Assembly (NCBI GenBank): GCA_937891565.1
Contig: CALAHA010000064.1
Coordinates: forward strand, 1-5,313
Source of the DNA: an uncultured Ilumatobacter sp.
GTDB lineage: Bacteria; Actinomycetota; Acidimicrobiia; Acidimicrobiales; Ilumatobacteraceae
Length of the DNA: 5,313 bases
Direction of reading: 5' to 3'
In this document: in pieces, positions 5,242 to 5,313 of the stretch
How positions within the stretch are numbered: the stretch's first letter is position 1
Layout of the letters: each line of letters starts with the position of its first letter
The notes under the pieces: model-generated
Told to the model about the DNA's origin: nothing
Seen by the model: the letters and a program-made list of their open reading frames with translations, nothing else
Databases searched by the model: none
Program-made: the position numbers and the translations under genes

Positions 5242-5313
5242 ATCAGGAAACTCGACTCGAACGCATCGCTGCTGACGTTCGCGACCACCGCGAGGACGAA
5301 ACCTACGTTGCAG
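5238..5313 (+). CDS. Possible fourth operon gene, 5' fragment, unrecognised
   Basis: An open frame runs from the modC stop to the window edge. Read from CTG at 5238 it gives 25 residues (start residue, then NQETRLERIAADV, ending HREDETYVA), with good codon choice and a charged amphipathic-helix look. The CTG overlaps the modC TGA by 4 bp, the same arrangement as the GTGA and ATGA junctions upstream. No ATG, GTG or TTG exists in this frame between the upstream stop (5199-5201) and the window end, so the start is either CTG or lies beyond the window. I do not recognise the family from this fragment, and it does not look like the start of a Mop or TOBE domain. Confidence 0.35.
   Translation, partial: MNQETRLERIAADVRDHREDETYVA

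Noticed and set aside
1..5313. CRISPR array, insertion sequence, toxin-antitoxin or defence system
   Set aside because: No spaced direct repeats, transposase, terminal inverted repeats or defence-type domains were found on either strand.

Overview
This 5.3-kb window looks like an ordinary chromosomal stretch of a moderately high-GC actinobacterium. A marine Acidimicrobiia-type organism is my guess. The basis is base composition, GTG starts, a LytR_C-type envelope lipoprotein, a luciferase-like (probably F420-linked) oxidoreductase and signs of leaderless genes. This is an inference; no taxonomic marker here settles it.

Layout. A plus-strand tRNA-Cys(GCA) gene opens the window and is followed at once by a strong 14-bp hairpin terminator. 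Three minus-strand genes converge on it. Reading in their own direction, the first is a lipoprotein with two tandem LytR_C-like domains (2864 to 1995). After 49 bp comes a TauD/TfdA-family Fe(II)/2-oxoglutarate dioxygenase (1945 to 1118). It overlaps by 4 bp a luciferase-like monooxygenase-family oxidoreductase (1121 to 156). A 240-bp divergent intergenic region (2865-3104) separates these from a plus-strand molybdate ABC transporter operon. This consists of modA (binding lipoprotein), modB (permease) and modC (a compact ATPase with no TOBE domain), joined by GTGA and ATGA 4-bp overlaps. An open frame continues past the modC stop to the window edge and may be a fourth gene, starting at CTG in yet another 4-bp overlap.

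How they work together. ModA captures molybdate outside the cell, ModB passes it through the membrane and ModC supplies ATP-driven force, presumably feeding molybdenum-cofactor enzymes encoded elsewhere. The dioxygenase and the flavin-type oxidoreductase are translationally coupled and probably act on the same substrate or pathway. Both families include organosulfonate and organosulfate oxidising enzymes, but the substrate cannot be read from the sequence. The lipoprotein's role is unknown.

The most interesting non-coding signal is a 13-bp motif (12 of 13 identical) placed exactly 6 nt before the start codons of both the lipoprotein and the dioxygenase genes. It has the form of an extended -10 promoter giving leaderless mRNA. 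I see no clear new defence or mobile system, CRISPR array, insertion sequence or attachment site.
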